From Lethocerus indicus (lineage: Eukaryota > Arthropoda > Insecta > Hemiptera > Belostomatidae), in assembly GCA_019843655.1 (NCBI GenBank), contig JACDQD010000003.1, positions 28,136,224 through 28,200,223 of the forward strand: DNA of 64,000 nt, written 5' to 3'. Shown here piece by piece: positions 24,808-35,325 of the stretch (positions are counted from its first letter, which is position 1; every line of letters begins with the position of its first letter). The notes beneath the pieces were generated by a model. That model was not told where the DNA came from and did not search any database. It was given only the letters and a program-made list of their open reading frames with translations. The translations under genes were made by a program, and so were the position numbers.

Positions 24808-27800
24808 GTGAATGTCCGACGCCGCTATTTTACCTATTTAAACCCAAATAATATTCCACTTGATGACGGAATATATAGAACTTGATGACGTTTCCCGTTG
24901 GGCATTTCGCGATGTCAGACGTGTCGATACGGGTTGGTTTAATCAAATGCTTATTCCATGACAGGGGTTGTGCTTCTCGTCCCGACTGGAAACCGCTCCT
25001 CGAACACGACAATTCACTCAATGTCGACACCTTGCCGTTTCTGTCCCACCTTAATTGTTCCAAACACATATCACTCTCACCGATGCCCTCCTCTCCAGAC
25101 ATCTGTAATTTCCTAGTTACTATGAAAAATATAACTTCCGCGGTATTCTCCGATGTTTTCATTCATAAAAGCATAAAATTTAAAGAACTTAAATTTTAAA
25201 AGCAGTTTCAATAAACTCCGTTGAGTCACGTAAAGAGGCGTCATTTATAAGCTACGTGTGTATTATATGATAGACTACGGACGTTAAAATATCGTGCATA
25301 AATCTGACGATTTATATATATAAATGTATACAGAAAATACGTCTAAGAATTATCCTGAGGCACGGACCTACTAACCACAAGTTTCTATTCCCAACAAGAA
25401 TGAACCAGTTTGATTCACTGTCGATATTATAAAATTCTAATTTCCCCCGAGGTTTCCCAATAATTTTCTCCGTGCGAATTTATTCTGTGTCCTAGGTTAA
25501 AAAGCCCGTTGTGTCCTGGAGGGCTTCTTGGGGGCGTCTAGAGGGAGAGACAGAGCTGCCGGCATATTCCCTTGTGGCTCAACCCCTGCATTCCCAGGGT
25601 TTGTCCCACTCTTTTCTGTACTTTCAATCGGATTCATGACCCGCCGCTCATTCGTTACCCTGCGCGTCACCTGACAAATTACACCGCACTGTTTGAGTCA
25701 CATCTCGCTGTACTCGAGGCCCTTGGAACGCGATTTACTATGAAGATATTTCAGCTCCACTCTAAACAATCGGTAAATTTATATTGTTTTAACTTCCTCT
25801 ATGTTCATTAAATCATTCAGTTATTATACATAATGCCTATTCATACCAGCTGGTAATATTTCCGCTTGTAACACACTTCATTATTCTCAAGTGTTTATTT
25901 TGATTTCGACACTTCATACTTTACGGATTTTTAAAAAACATGTACACACCAAACATATGCTTGGTCAAAAGCAAGATGAGTTTAGGAGGGAATACAACAA
26001 AATGGCACTAATAGGAAATTCTTAAAAATCAAATAGTTTTGAAAAAATGTTTGTTTGAACTTAATAACGAAAAATACCATGAAATGTAAAGGGTAGCATT
26101 ATTCTCTTCAGAATTAATATCATTATTGCAAAGAATGATTCGGTGTCTGAAAGTTTAACAATCACGGCTCACGGCAAATTTCGCTGCCCTCGTTACGTTA
26201 AGGAATCTATAGAGTGATATACTGGAGTAATGTATACAGAGTCATTTCAGACAGGATTCTTTTCCCGGACAATGCCAACGGGCACGTTGTCGTAAATCCT
26301 GCTTTGATATCCGCGGTAATAGGATTATGCCGTGATCACGGCCTGGGAGATTCAGTGGCGGATATTTTGTGGCCGGGTTCGGAACAAAAATGCGCCATTT
26401 TTCGAGAATAAAAAACGCAACCTGAATTATCTCCACACGTTGCAGGCTCCCTCCTGCAACTTGACAGAGAATTTATGATTTTTTGCCTAACGAAAGTTTG
26501 CTGTAAACCATTCGGAATTGTTTAAATCCATGCAAGTAGAAATAAATACGATATATAAAGTCCCACCAATGATTCCTGTTGCGTACCTTATTTAATTTAT
26601 CACTTGGGTAAAATATAGACACTATAACAATATTACATGTTTCGAAATACATATTGCAGGACATTACATTATTGCATTATATAAGTTCCGAAACTAAAAT
26701 ATAAAAATCGAATTTTTTTTAATAAATTACAATTAATTAAGTACGCTTAATTGAAGTCGGCTGGATCACATCGGTCTGGTGGAATTCAGTGGCTGCATCA
26801 CGGCGTTGTACGTAGACTAAGCCAGCATGACAAAAGCGTTATACGGGTTTAGCATCAGAACGATTATTGTTCCCGCGTACAACCGTTGTAATATTAAGCT
26901 TAACTTAATTAAGCTGAAGTTTATTACATTTTCTTTTTACATTTGTACGCTGTAGTACTTTTTTAACATTTTATATTGCACGGCAAACTATGTATCTAAT
27001 ATTCTATGTAAATATTGTGGCTGGTTTCTCCCGAAAAAATAAATCGTAGAGGGTGACTCTTTGCTGACTTGTTATATCACGTGAAATCCTCTCGTTTGAG
27101 CTAAAGCCTAAGTTCGAGGATTTACAAAGTTCTATACTAAAATATAACAAATATAGTGCAGTGTTTTCTAATTTAATTATTGTAAAATTATATTCTTAAA
27201 ACAACTTTTATGAAATAAAAAATTGTGAATAAAATTGTGAATTCATTTCAAGTTTAGTATGTGTAATTAGAGAAAATTATAGAAATATTTCATAACGCAA
27301 AGCAAATACCACTATCAAACACTTACATTTTACCTCGGGCTGTTACAAATCAATAAACTAACGGTGTGTATATTTTCGTGTGAGTGTATATTTTGTGATT
27401 ATGATATGGCAAGATAGAATTTCTCCTGATCATTTTATTGGTTCGATTTCCCGCTGAATTAGTTGTGAGCGAGTTGATTCCAAATCCAATAATAGACGTC
27501 CTACATGTATTTCCTATCCCGTCTTACTTTCCAACTTCGTTTTCCCTTAATCGTGAACTCTGACTTTTCCTTCCGATTTACCTTAAATTATTGTTTTTTC
27601 CTTTGAGAAGATTTTTTATTTTCGAATTTGTACTGCCTCTATCTGCATTTTGTTATGTAGTTCCTCTTTACAATGTAAGAAACAAACTCGAAACAATATA
27701 AATTACTGTCAATACTTTTGAATTGCTATTACTTTGGCATTGTTGTTTGTTGTGTCTTTTATTAGGTAACTATCTCTTTTCGTGTTTGGTGCTTAATGAA

Positions 27801-28120
27801 ACTGTTACAATAGTTTCACGTAGTAGCCACTGTCAATAAATACACGTAAAGGGATAGCGGATTCATCGTACCTCGTCCCAGGAAAATTGGAATATATAAA
27901 GATAATTGTACCGATTCTGTACATGTACATCGACAGAATTCTTTCTATCTGCAAAGGACACAGCAAATAGAGAAAAATGAATTATTTTCTGCACAAACTC
28001 AGCGCACTCCCGTCCTCCATCCACTTATCCACTACTTATACTGGAGCAACAGTGTCATTTAGTTGGGAAATCCTTGGAGCACTCCTGTGGAAAAGATGTT
28101 TTCATTAATATCTTTCCCGC
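24808..28120. other. Noncoding AT-rich stretch
   Basis: I see no supported gene. A frame at 26214-26411 follows a 3' splice-like site (gagtcatttcag, about 26252) and reads LFPDNANGHVVVNPAL, but no good donor was found. A GC-rich 8-bp hairpin lies at 26439-26460. The segment 27500-27660 is strongly pyrimidine-rich on the plus strand without a coding exon after it. Confidence 0.5.
26439..26460. repeat. 8-bp perfect hairpin
   Basis: Arms gttgcagg and cctgcaac flank the loop ctccct. This is a GC-rich stem in AT-rich DNA. Confidence 0.7.
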
Positions 28121-28165
28121 ATGAGCTCACAAGTGGAGATGGCAGACGCTAGAGAACAAGCGTTG
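28121..28165 (+). CDS. Candidate first coding exon, product unknown
   Basis: I do not recognise the product. An in-frame TAA lies upstream of the ATG at 28121. Fifteen codons reading MSSQVEMADAREQAL follow, ending at a strong 5' splice site (GCGTTG|GTGAGT at 28166). A second in-frame ATG at 28139 has a favourable context (G at -3 and +4). No TATA box or initiator was found at a convincing distance, although AATATATAAAG lies about 230 bases upstream. Short length makes chance a serious alternative. Confidence 0.18.
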
Positions 28166-30953
28166 GTGAGTAGTCGGAAAAGTATGTAAAGAAAATTGCC
28201 TTTTTTTGAAAATATATTAGCGATGCTATTGAAAAACCAAAATCGTCTGCAAACTGAAAAATTTAGTTTGACTGTGTTGTATTATCGATAACTGATATCA
28301 TACGATTGTAAATTCACAACGATTAAAAGCTAAGTGTTTTTTTACCGGTTATTCATCAATTTCGTGAGTGCCAAACGTGCAATACAATGGTGTACAAGTG
28401 GGCAATAATGTAAACACAGTAGTCGACTCCGGGGTTGTCCTAAGGGAAAGTTATTACAGATAATAGTGCATGACGCAAATGCTATGCAAGTCAATAAATC
28501 AATAGAGAGAAGTGGGTATATTTGGGTACTTGTTTACTTTCTCAGTTGCGTAGTGCATCCCTCTTGGGGGGCGGCTGTTAAGATCCACCAATGCAAACGG
28601 CAAAATGGACTAGAGACCTATGAATAAACATCAAACAAGAAACCTTATACAACAAGCGTTTTCGAATATGCATGATTGTTTTTTTAGTAATGATTTTCAT
28701 AATAATAGTGGCCGATGTGATCATCAGCATTTTCAACCGTGCTTGAAAGTTGAAAGCAGCGCACGCCTAAAATTAGCTTACTGTCGGTTTAGTCAATATG
28801 GTTCAGATTAAATACCCCGCAGAAACATTGATATACATTTCAACCGATAATATTATCATCACTATGGCCAGCGACGACCACACGAACTGAATATTGAGCG
28901 CTGTAAAACACATTATCTCTATTTATTCAGAATAAAATTCATCGGGTTATTCAACGGACCTCTTCCTGATTTGTCAACTTTTCAAATAATCGAATCCAGT
29001 CCCAAACATAAACATCATTAACACCCACTTAGAATTAATTTACTATATATTTAAACTTATGGAAATCTGTTTAATCCACTTAGCCCCCATTATCGCTCTC
29101 ATTAAAATCGTATTCCAAAAGGCCTTCTCAATCTCAATCTCCGGCCAATGCAAATTCCTGTTTAACGAATATTCAAATCCTGTACACGTTTCCGAGTAGT
29201 TTTTATTTTGAATGAGTTCATTAACATCGGCTGGTGTTATTTCTGCGGTGAAACCGTTGCTGTTTCCGACAGTGGTCCCAATCTGTAACTTCATTCAATC
29301 TACGTGTAATGATGCGGTCTTCTCAATTCTCAGTATTAAGGCAATGAGAGAATGGATTATTCCCTCGAATATAGCTTGGAATATTTTTGTGCAACGTATC
29401 AGTATATTATGGACGTTAATACTCCCCATTAATAATTGCTGAGATGAATTATTATTGAACTCCTCTTCACATAATTTCAGAGAACATCCGGAGGCCATCG
29501 TTCTAGCGTGTCTTAATGACATTAGGAATAAATACTAGAATTTAATTCAGGTTTAGAAATTGTGACAAATTGCGACAATATTACGTGTCATGTAAGGAGT
29601 CACGCGAGTGTAAAATATAACTTGTACAATTCTGATTCAGTGTTTCCTTTATCCCCTTTTTGTATTCTTAGAACACATCAAATTGTCACTGTGATTGCAA
29701 TATTTTGTTACGTACGCATACTAGGAAGCATTTACCCCAGAAATAAGGTACCAAAATTCTATACGTTATTATAATAAATCTTTAAAAAATTAGTGTTCTG
29801 AACTTTCATTTATACTGTATGCTAGTTAACGTAATACCTCCGATACATTTGCATTTGAACTGACCACGAAAGGAGCTCGTGTAACTCCATTATACTCATT
29901 AGAAGTACGTGCGTGACAGTCAATAGTCTAGTAAGCAGTGCCGTTTCATTATTCTAAAAGACGGAGAAGGCACAAAATAGTACAATATTAAGACTTTGTA
30001 TATGTGTGTGCTTGATCGATGAAAGACTCTATTGTTTAATCAGTATTGAATCGGTGATGGATGGTAGACCGGTTTCGGATTCTCGCCATCCTCAGTAGGA
30101 TTCCGTCAGAAGATTAATGAGGCACCTAAGAATGCCGGTTGTAGATTGAACGCTCTATCAACCTGCCAAGTAACTATCGATATCCCAACCGCACGTTCCA
30201 ACACTGACATGTTAATATCGCTCTGTTAATCATAATAGCACCGATTCCACAGGCCGGGCATCGGATTGGAAGCAATTAGGCTTGAATAAATAAGCGGGGA
30301 GACGGTCGGATTTGAATAGGCGGTAAAAATAACAGGAGAGGGCCGGTGGACCTCGTGCATCAAAAGCGCCCTACAACAAATGGCGGTCGGCCGCCGCTCG
30401 TAAACATCAAATCCGGTGGACGCTCCTGTCCGAAATTCATTCGGTTATCTATAATTCAGGAGCCTTGTCGGCCAGCCTTTCCGATACAACCGGCTCCAAT
30501 CATTTACCCGACTGTTTTATAGCGTCAGGCGATGATTCGCAGAGATCGTGACCCCCTTCGTGAAACCAACCCAATATAGACGTTATGGACGACTCGTTCA
30601 ATCCGTCTTCGGGGAATCCACCAGCCCGCAGACGGAAGGGTATCTTAGTACATAAAAATATATGATAATAAATCAAATTTATGTTTTCTGAAAAGCCGTA
30701 GATAGCCTAGTTCCCCTGGATATACAATGACTATATAACTCCTACGCACAATAATTGTTATGTCAAGATCGCATATCTGACGGCTCTGTCCAAACTATCC
30801 ATATTTATAAATCAAGGGTTAGGAATTGTGAGTGAGTATTGATGCGTTTCAAACTGATGTGCAATGCTCCCTTGCGCCAAAAACAGTAGTACGTTTCAAA
30901 TTGGGACGCCATATGTCATCCTGGCAGAGTTTCTCCGGCCGTAAGCGTATAGA
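28166..30953. other. Noncoding stretch with one long minus-strand reading register
   Basis: On the minus strand the same frame runs from 29522 down to 29043 (160 codons) with a single TGA, at 29295-29297. I recognise no domain, and a shorter plus-strand frame overlaps it. A GC-rich island at 30240-30640 contains a short plus-strand segment reading GRWTSCIKSALQQMAVGRR, G/C-rich at third positions but with weak splice sites. A dispersed-repeat fragment lies at 30064-30099. Confidence 0.45.
30064..30099 (+). repeat. Dispersed-repeat fragment (accggtttcgg family)
   Basis: The 13-base word agaccggtttcgg at 30066 continues into ttctcgccatcctcagtagg. It aligns with a second copy at 33524-33560 that shares the 13-mer exactly and is diverged beyond it. 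The form CCGGTTTCG followed shortly by TCAG resembles a motif I associate with dispersed arthropod repeats, a recollection and not a database result. Confidence 0.4.
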
Positions 30954-30970
30954 TGACGTCAAGACGTCAC
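30954..30970. promoter_or_regulatory. Tandem CRE-like sites
   Basis: A perfect palindromic CRE, TGACGTCA, is at 30954-30961. One base later the core GACGTCA is repeated at 30963-30969. CREs bind CREB/ATF-type bZIP dimers. The 8-bp spacing places both cores on nearly the same helical face. No TATA box or exon was found close by. Confidence 0.4.
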
Positions 30971-31326
30971 ATGTCCTCCACCGTTGTTATTATTCATTGG
31001 CCCGCTGAAGTTGGGCATATCTGAGAAAGTAACTCGGTCGGCACTGCCTGACACTTTAGAACAAACCACCGATGTCTTCTCGGAACTAGAATATCACCAC
31101 TCTAAATGGCCCCCACCATTGAAATATCGAATCGCCATTCAACCGTAACTTGGAATGGATCCGGAGTGGAATAAACCACTCTCCATACTCTTGAGCGCTA
31201 TTCTTCTCATAGCATCCGCCCGTTGCATAATGCATGAACCCCGGTAACGCTTGTTGGGACAGGTATAACTCAGGCATTGTCTTTTCCCAGCTCGGTTCCC
31301 GCTCACAAAACGCTGTGTATGTTAAG

Positions 31327-31328
<2 letters not shown>
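30971..31328. other. Noncoding spacer
   Basis: I see no gene. A minus-strand frame of 105 codons (31086-31403) runs into the adjacent TA tract and is an artefact there. Confidence 0.6.

Positions 31329-31376
<48 letters not shown>
31329..31376. repeat. (AT)24 microsatellite
   Basis: An uninterrupted run of 24 AT dinucleotides, the same length as the tract at 11141. It is flanked by ttaagga and gcgcataat. Confidence 0.97.
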
Positions 31377-31380
<4 letters not shown>

Positions 31381-33523
31381 ATAATTACTGGTTTTAATCT
31401 CAATTCACGCCATAAATATTATTAAATTATATATTACACACAGGCATAAGTATATACAGGAGTAAGTAAGGTTTGGACCTTACGATTAGGACGGATTTAT
31501 TATACCTTATTTACAGGTCAAGTTTTTAGGTCTATTGTTCAATAATCTAAATAGCAATTTGTACCGTCTGTTGATTTCCTGACTTTTTGTGAGGATGGTT
31601 AATGGTCTTATATTAAAAATCACTTCGAAAACACGCCATGACGATGAAATTTTAAAAGCTCTCCAGAGAATTCCCAAAGAAATGTTCATCTAGGACAGGG
31701 TAACTACCGAGTTCTCTTAATGAAGTGGGGAGCCGCACGGCATTTCTGTGAATGGCTGGATGAATGTTAAGCGCGGGAGCCAGTGATCCGGCGGTCGGGG
31801 GCGCGTCCGGGCAGTTAAATGGTCGGTCCCGAATTCAATTAGAGCGGCCCTACTAGTCAATCCTATGCCCATTTCCCGGTTCCGTTTACCCGGCTCCGAG
31901 TGGATTAAAATCCGCCGGCTCACCGCCATGAAAACAGGTGGCAACCGATACGCCGCCACTAAGCCGAAGGTGCCTACGATTAAACGTCGTCTCATTGAAA
32001 CCGGTATTTTGTGAATTTCAGCATTGGGCGAAACGCCAGGTTGGTATTTGAGCAACAAGTCAGTAGCGAACACGAAAGCGAAACGACGTAACCATTATAT
32101 CATTTTATTATACTTCAGCGGATGAGTGTATGGAAGCGCTTCGTATATTTGAAATACATAATTTTAAAATGTTAAATCTAATTAATTTACCTCTCGCGGT
32201 TTCTGTCCGACATTGTTGGCAAGGGTCAGGTTGCACGAAACATTGTTAATTGGGTCCCCGTTGTAACTATATTTTTCGAATACTTATTAGGTATATTTAT
32301 TTTGTTTAAGCTTTCAACTCTTTTTTTAATTAAACTAACAACGTATATTTTATGGTATATACCTTTTTTCTGATAGTAGTAACAATGAATTGAATAACCG
32401 TTTGACTAATTCAACTTGTAATTGGGCTTAGCGATGGTTATTTCAGTGGATGGAAACGACGGTTGACAGTTTCATATCGTTGAGTGTAATAATTTGTATG
32501 GCTTGGGAAGAGACCGCATTTATTGGTGGCGGAGTTGGCGGCCGGGGAATGGAGAGAGTGTGTCTGCCCAACGACCCGTACTCTACCACCCAATCGGAGA
32601 ACACCGATAAATTTGATTTCCGAACCGGCCAAATATATATGAAATTGTACCCCTCGCGTTATATATCTGCGAAGACCTCCGATTCGCAACACTGGTTCCA
32701 GCTGCATCGTGCTGGGAGTTTTCCCAGTATCGAACGCTAACATAATTGCCTCCATAGGACGACGGAGGGAATATACGTTCTCTCGAATGAACATTGGCAA
32801 ATGAATAACATTTACGGGCGATGGAAGTTAAAATAGAACAAAAGCGATTAATCGCAACGCCGAACAGAATCTTTCCTATATAGACAACAAAAAACAGTGA
32901 TATGTAAGAAAGAAACTTACACTCTTGTCATCTGCGAGCGGAACAAAAAGTTGAAGCATGAAATAGGAGTAGTAATATTCGAGAGGGCGTTAATTAATGC
33001 TTGCTGTTTACCTAATAATGTTCATAAGGTGTGCACTATGATAAAATTCTATATAATGCAGGAATATATAGCAAAAATAGAGAATAGTAATTAAGCTCAA
33101 AAATCGTATATAGTTACAAGTTATATTTTCAGCAGTTTTACTTCCTTACTTTGGCCATTATTTAGAAAACATTTAAGTATTAACGGGATTTATGTATTGA
33201 AACTGAGCAAAGTTACTTTCTTAAATTTGAGTTCTTAAGAGCTTCTGGAATCCCTTGGGCTTGATGCCAAATGTTCCTCCGATAAATGATAGTAAAGTGG
33301 ATTTAAAATCGTCTTCCGAATAGTCGGAGGCGACAGTAACGGCTTTGCAGTTGGGGGCTTGGCCACCTTCTTACAGGTTTCTGTAAGATGGTGCTTTTTA
33401 AAACTGACTCTCCAACTTACTGTACCTGTTCCCCACTTCTGATTCTCGTGGCTTTTTACTGTCCCCAGTTTCCGCGTTATCGGCTGTACAAATAACCTTA
33501 TCGCACATGTTTTGAATTATACC
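31377..33523. other. Noncoding stretch with GC-rich island at 31720-32070
   Basis: The GC-rich island is open on the minus strand for 118 codons (31717-32073, starting with GTG, not ATG) and at the same time on the plus strand for about 75 codons containing MKTGGNRYAATKPK. Neither frame shows a clear codon bias. A further antisense pair at 32438-32800 (120 codons minus, 96 plus) behaves the same way. Antisense open frames in GC-rich DNA are expected, so no gene is called. Confidence 0.45.
33370..33387. repeat. Short hairpin cttacag/ctgtaag
   Basis: The 7-bp arms (8 bp with the flanking T:A pair) pair around the loop gttt. A 3' splice-like cttacag is one of the arms. Confidence 0.6.
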
Positions 33524-33560
33524 AGACCGGTTTCGGGTTTTTGCCGTGTTCAGCAGCGGA
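33524..33560 (+). repeat. Dispersed-repeat fragment (accggtttcgg family)
   Basis: Shares agaccggtttcgg exactly with the copy at 30066, then diverges (gtttttgccgtgttcagcag versus attctcgccatcctcagtag). It ends 11 bases before a heat-shock element. Confidence 0.4.
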
Positions 33561-33570
33561 CGTTATTCCA

Positions 33571-33588
33571 TTCCAGAAACTTCCGGAA
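33571..33588. promoter_or_regulatory. Four-unit heat-shock element
   Basis: TTCCAGAAACTTCCGGAA is four perfectly alternating NGAAN/NTTCN units in register (TTC-GAA-TTC-GAA with two-base gaps). This is a strong consensus binding site for trimeric HSF. All twelve defined positions match. No TATA box or exon was found nearby, so it may be distal, relic or chance. Confidence 0.5.
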
Positions 33589-35115
33589 ATTACGGATGAG
33601 TTTTTTGCCAGCCTGTGTTGTTTAAACAGTGGGCTAACTCTGCTGTTGCTATAATATCACTGGCCATTTTGACACCGTTGTTATTAATGTAGCACAATGA
33701 TGTTCATCTGGAGTAGCATTCTCCTGCGGTGCTAATATTCCAAACCCTCAGGCCTCCAAACCCATGATGATTTGTATCGTTATTAGGAAAAATAAAATAT
33801 TTGGCATGTAATACAAATTGGATTATTAGTCACGTAAATATCTCCTTTGACAGTGTGTTGCCCTAGAAAACCTTTCCTCATAATTCATACGCCCTGAGAT
33901 AACTCTCGGTAACAATGCGGAACGGAACAAAGGAAAGGATTAATCGATTTCGCAAGTCAGCTGTGGATATCCGGTGCAGCTATTTCTATTAATTATAGTT
34001 ATTAGTTACAACTAATCATTTATAGTTATAAGTGAAGTAATAAAGCTGAAACAAGAAATATAGACAGTGAGTATGGAAGATAAAGTTCTGTATAACACGA
34101 TTTTACGTAGTGGCCTTATGTACCTGGTCATATGCCGAGTATAGCTATCCTAGGTGGGACTAGGTGTCCCAGAAGATTGTTCCGTACTTAGCGAACCGAT
34201 TTCCCGTCATTTTCAAACTTCAAATTTGTTTGTTTGTACTGCCCATTTGGAAAGCTCGAAAGGTTTCTTGACCCTTTGGAAGGCGCCCGAGTGTTAAGTT
34301 TACACGGGGAGTTGTCAGGGACAGTGGCAAGTTCTGTTAATGGAGTCCGGGTATCCCTTCCACTCCTATTTCCCTAATTAGCGGTGGCCCTCCTCAACTA
34401 TTCGGCGCCTACCCTTTGTTCGATTGGGCTCTCTCCCAATCCATTAAAGGGTTTTGTTTAGGTACCTTCCCCACCGGGAACACCTCGTTCGGACCCTGAC
34501 TGTAGTATCGATAGCTTGTCTTGCATCATTATTGTATTCTTCTGTTAGTGCACCCTTTTCAAACGGTGACTCGATAATTACTCCCATGTTACAGTATCCG
34601 ATGAACCTTTACTGTAAAAAATTACAGAGAACTGTGAAAGTACAGACAAAAGAACTTAAAATGTGCAAACAAAAACCGGGGCAACCAAAATGCGTCCGTT
34701 TCACACTGATCAATGAGGATCCGAACAAAACAAAACCGTTAATTAATATTTATAGCATTGCATGGAACGAGTATATTTCATACGAGTTAAATTTAAACAT
34801 TACATACATACAAGCTGAATAAATGATTACATTTCTAGTGGTGTCAAACATGTCTTATTCCCTCTGTAATTCAGTTTGAATTATTCTGTGGCCTCGCATT
34901 GACACGAATGTTTTATCTTTTATTCAGCATAAAGCGATGGCTCTTTATAGATTCTCTTCTTTATATATTTATAGAAAAACGGCGAACAATTTTAAGAAGA
35001 AGGAAGACAGGATTTCCTGCATTTAGAATAACTAAAAAATTCGGCGCCGAAAAAGCTTTAATGTAGCCCTTGATGGGAGGGAGGACACTCTCGGCGGGAA
35101 TATAAAAAAAAAGGA
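33589..35115. other. Noncoding stretch
   Basis: I see no gene. A 122-codon plus-strand frame at 34454-34822 has no recognised domain, splice pairing or third-position bias. Confidence 0.5.
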
Positions 35116-35325
35116 ATGGCCGGAGGAGCACCGAAGAAAGAGCGGATTGGAGAAAGACTGAATGGGAGAGCAGCGATTTTCCCCCGGGCGATTTTGCCTG
35201 GTAACGACGTTACCGGTGACGGGGCTCTCTACCATTTGCTTGGACGTGTCGGGGACAACGGGGTTATCATAATCCCATTTGTAGGGCCCGTGCTACTACG
35301 CCTTTCTCTGCTGGGGGTCGGCTAA
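35116..35325 (+). other. Unsupported 69-codon open frame in a GC-rich island
   Basis: This ATG-started frame begins MAGGAPKKERIGERLNGRAA. G precedes the ATG at -3 and follows at +4. The island is GC-rich, so open frames on both strands are unsurprising, and a 67-codon minus-strand frame overlaps it. AATATAAAA lies too close upstream to serve as its TATA box. I recognise no domain. Confidence 0.15.

Noticed and set aside
25841..25856. taccagctggtaat, close to part of miR-283
   Set aside because: The match is centred on a short palindrome and no precursor-length hairpin surrounds it.
31717..32073. 118-codon minus-strand frame in a GC-rich island
   Set aside because: It starts with GTG, has an antisense plus-strand frame of about 75 codons, and shows no clear bias to either strand.
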